From assembly GCA_009774735.1 (NCBI GenBank), contig VSOH01000081.1:1-6783 (forward strand): 6,783 bases of DNA, read 5' to 3'. The DNA is from Clostridiales bacterium. Lineage in GTDB: Bacteria > Bacillota_A > Clostridia > Oscillospirales > Acutalibacteraceae. Of the stretch, positions 6,450-6,783 are shown one piece after another; positions within the stretch are counted from its first letter, which is position 1; every line of letters begins with the position of its first letter. The notes below the pieces were generated by a model. The model ran no database searches. It saw only the letters and a program-made list of their open reading frames with translations, and was not told the DNA's origin. A program made the position numbers and the translations under genes.

Positions 6450-6478
6450 ATCGTATCACAAAAGCAGTTTAAAATCAA
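6450..6478 (-). promoter_or_regulatory. Predicted sigma-A promoter of ilvD
   Basis: On the - strand, TTGATT (6478-6473) is followed after 17 bases by TACGAT (6455-6450). A TG one base upstream of the hexamer (6458-6457) makes an extended -10. Transcription would start near 6443, giving a leader of about 75 bases, too short for a T-box. This is a motif-based prediction. Confidence 0.5.
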
Positions 6479-6531
6479 GCAAATTGAATAAAAAGTGACC
6501 TCTTTGACGGAGTTGCTGCCTAAATTATTAT

Positions 6532-6556
6532 AAGATTTCTTTTTTAAGAAAATCTT
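6532..6556. repeat. AT-rich imperfect inverted repeat upstream of the 3' partial gene
   Basis: AAGATTTCTT (6532-6541) and AAGAAAATCTT (6546-6556) can pair with one bulged A around a TTTT loop. It has almost no G/C pairs and lies upstream of the predicted -10 box of the following gene. It could be a protein-binding site or simply AT-rich sequence. Confidence 0.3.
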
Positions 6557-6567
6557 TATTTTTTATT

Positions 6568-6597
6568 TATCTATATTTCACTTCACGACAGTATAAT
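6568..6597 (+). promoter_or_regulatory. Predicted promoter of the partial + strand gene
   Basis: A perfect TATAAT (6592-6597) lies 31 bases before the ATG at 6629, which would place the start of transcription near 6604. No good -35 hexamer is found at 16-18 bases; only a weak A/T-rich stretch is there. TTGACG (6504-6509) with TATAAG (6529-6534) is an alternative, but its 19-base spacer is long. Confidence 0.45.
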
Positions 6598-6613
6598 TTT
6601 AACAGGAAACAAG

Positions 6614-6619
6614 AAGGAG
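6614..6619 (+). promoter_or_regulatory. Ribosome binding site of the partial + strand gene
   Basis: AAGGAG lies 9 bases before the ATG at 6629, a strong and well-spaced Shine-Dalgarno sequence. This is the main reason to accept the short open frame that follows as a real gene. Confidence 0.7.
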
Positions 6620-6628
6620 CTGACAGGT

Positions 6629-6783
6629 ATGCATACAAAAAACAAACCGCCGCTAAAAATCATTTGCGTTCTTTTTTCCTTCCTCCTGATATTCAGCAGC
6701 ATCATAACCGATGCCTTGTCCGGAATGATGCAGGATATAAAAACAGTCTTAAAAAATACATATGCATTGGTTACGGAAGAGGA
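6629..6783 (+). CDS. Partial gene: N-terminus of an exported or membrane-anchored protein
   Basis: An ATG with a strong ribosome binding site and an upstream TATAAT opens a frame that is still open at the window end, giving 51 codons. The N-terminus is typical of a secretion signal or TM anchor. It has basic residues (K4, K6, K10), a hydrophobic core IICVLFSFLLIFSSII at 11-26, and then TDALSG, where signal peptidase could cut. The following residues (MMQDIKTVLKNTYALVTEE) look helical and soluble. The rest of the gene is outside the window, so no family can be named. It is transcribed divergently from ilvD, and the two share a 259-base control region. It is confidently a gene start but of unknown function. 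Confidence 0.7.
   Translation, partial: MHTKNKPPLKIICVLFSFLLIFSSIITDALSGMMQDIKTVLKNTYALVTEE

Noticed and set aside
6370..6480. T-box riboswitch upstream of ilvD
   Set aside because: The leader is only about 75 bases, no AGGGTGG-type T-box sequence or terminator/antiterminator pair was seen, and no leader peptide with Leu/Ile/Val runs is present.

Overview
The window looks like part of a chromosome from a low-GC, Gram-positive anaerobe of the class Clostridia, probably Ruminococcus/Oscillospiraceae-like. This is an inference from five things: A/T-rich codon use, strong AGGAGG-type ribosome binding sites, a CpsB/C/D phosphoregulatory module of Firmicutes type, a sortase-fold protein, and a dihydroxyacid dehydratase of the short form that lacks the first cluster cysteine. 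No species can be named from the sequence alone. No mobile element, tRNA, rRNA or CRISPR array was seen.

Layout. Bases 24-2392 (+ strand) hold three tightly packed genes: a CpsC/Wzz-type membrane adaptor, a CpsD-type bacterial tyrosine kinase (BY-kinase) with a very tyrosine-rich tail, and a CpsB-type PHP-family tyrosine phosphatase. Together they form the phosphorylation switch that controls polysaccharide polymerisation and export. A strong hairpin at 2411-2444 ends this operon and also serves the operon converging from the other side. No glycosyltransferase or flippase gene lies in the window, so the rest of the polysaccharide locus would be upstream of base 1 or elsewhere.

Bases 2451-6369 (- strand, read right to left) are a compact four-gene run: ilvD (branched-chain amino acid synthesis), a small membrane-anchored sortase-fold protein, a four-TM membrane protein of unknown function, and a TagH/Wzt-type ABC ATPase. 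The gaps are 2-4 bases or less, and the ribosome binding sites sit inside or across the end of the preceding gene, so the genes are probably transcribed together and translationally coupled. The sortase-like protein keeps the cysteine but has Tyr at the catalytic His position and no Arg at the usual place. It is probably a pseudo-sortase or a highly divergent enzyme. This unusual envelope cassette, attached to a housekeeping biosynthetic gene, is the most interesting part of the window.

Bases 6370-6628 are a divergent intergenic region with a plausible ilvD promoter and an inverted repeat near its predicted transcription start. A -10 box and ribosome binding site precede a new + strand gene that begins at 6629 and runs off the window. 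Only its signal-peptide-like or membrane-anchor N-terminus is visible.
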